Below are positions 5,903-6,048 of a DNA stretch of 6,048 nt, one piece after another. Origin of the DNA: Bacteroidota bacterium (GTDB lineage Bacteria > Bacteroidota > Bacteroidia > Bacteroidales > B39-G9). The position numbers and the translations under genes were made by a program. Position 1 is the stretch's first letter, and each line of letters opens with the position of its first letter. The stretch lies in assembly GCA_003648455.1 (NCBI GenBank), contig QMPG01000202.1, positions 1-6,048 on the forward strand. The letters are read 5' to 3'. The notes under the pieces are model-generated. The model was not told the origin of the DNA. It ran no database searches and saw nothing but the letters and a program-made list of their open reading frames with translations.

Positions 5903-5954
5903 ATCTCTCTTTGTTCCGTTTCGCTACGCTTCACTGCACAAAGAGAGATTTAAA
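5898..5954. terminator. 17-bp inverted repeat after orfB, possible terminator
   Basis: TTTAAATCTCTCTTTGT (5898-5914) is perfectly repeated in inverse at 5938-5954, leaving a 23-base loop. The orfB stop codon TAA (5900-5902) lies in the left arm. The stem is long but AT-rich and is not followed by a clean U-run, so a factor-independent terminator is plausible but not certain. It could also stop outside transcripts from entering the transposase from the right, or serve as an RNA structure. Confidence 0.5.
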
Positions 5955-5961
5955 AATAATA

Positions 5962-6029
5962 GTAAACAGTATTTAGGATTAAAAATAAAGTGTAAATTTG
6001 TAACAGGATTAATAATTAAAAAGTGTAAA
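5962..6029 (+). repeat. Subterminal GTAAA repeats near the right IS end
   Basis: AGGATTAAAAATAAAGTGTA followed by AA (5975-5996) recurs imperfectly at 6005-6029 as AGGATTAATAAT...AAGTGTAAA, with a further AGTAAAC at 5961-5967. Seen from the outer end, these are spaced TTTAC motifs like the GTTTACA inside both terminal repeats. They could be extra transposase-binding sites on the right end, or the remains of a duplicated end. Confidence 0.4.
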
Positions 6030-6048
6030 CTAAATTCAGGACGAGACA
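6024..6048 (-). repeat. Right terminal inverted repeat of the IS
   Basis: On the minus strand it begins TGTCTCGTCCTG and ends GTTTACA. It matches the left repeat at 21 of 25 positions and marks the right boundary of the element at the final base of the window. Confidence 0.88.

Larger units (their letters stand above)
4588..6048 (+). mobile_element. Complete IS3-family insertion sequence
   Basis: The element is 1461 bases long, begins TGTCT and ends AGACA, and carries orfA, orfB, a programmed frameshift site and an internal promoter. The 25-base terminal repeats match at 21 of 25 positions; the mismatches are at positions 6, 12, 15 and 17 counted from the outer ends. Both reading frames are intact and the DDE residues are present, so it may be active. 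It inserted just after the rloB-like stop, leaving that gene whole. The right end is the last base of the window, so the target duplication cannot be checked; the bases left of the element are ATTAA. I did not assign it to an IS3 subgroup or a named element. Confidence 0.9.

Noticed and set aside
1..6048. CRISPR arrays, tRNA or rRNA genes, riboswitches, attachment sites
   Set aside because: No regularly spaced repeats, no cloverleaf-like or rRNA-like sequence and no tRNA-end duplication could be seen anywhere in the window.

Overview
The window is strongly AT-rich. Four promoter-like sites match the Bacteroidota pattern of TTG/TTTG, a gap of about 18-20 bases, then TAnnTTTG, or come close to it (538-568, 2681-2710, 4592-4621). 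Start codons lack clear Shine-Dalgarno sequences, which also fits Bacteroidota. I infer a Bacteroidota chromosome or mobile region, but not the genus.

Positions 1-600 hold no convincing gene. They carry a short palindrome, one copy of a dispersed repeat, and an AT-rich block with three copies of a heptamer just before the first promoter. Positions 601-2668 hold a tightly packed, overlapping three-gene operon: a CD-NTase (cGAS/DncV-like nucleotidyltransferase), a lone E2-like ubiquitin-conjugating-fold protein, and a two-transmembrane SLATT-type effector. Together these read as a type II-short (E2-only) CBASS anti-phage system. The nucleotidyltransferase would make a cyclic oligonucleotide on infection, the E2 would modify or prime the nucleotidyltransferase through its C-terminal glycine, and the membrane protein would kill or arrest the cell.

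Positions 2681-4582 hold a second, separately promoted pair: an AAA/ABC-type ATPase of the RloA/AbiLi kind and an RloB/AbiLii-like protein with a probable Toprim-like fold. This is an AbiL-like abortive-infection module, so two defence systems sit back to back in a small defence island.

Positions 4588-6048 are a complete IS3-family insertion sequence of 1461 bases. It has 25-base terminal inverted repeats (21 of 25 matching), an orfA/orfB pair, a -1 frameshift heptamer A AAA AAG in the correct phase, an intact DDE catalytic triad, and a 17-bp inverted repeat after orfB. It begins 5 bases after the rloB-like stop codon and its right end is the last base of the window, so the target-site duplication and whatever lies downstream cannot be seen. 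All genes appear intact.
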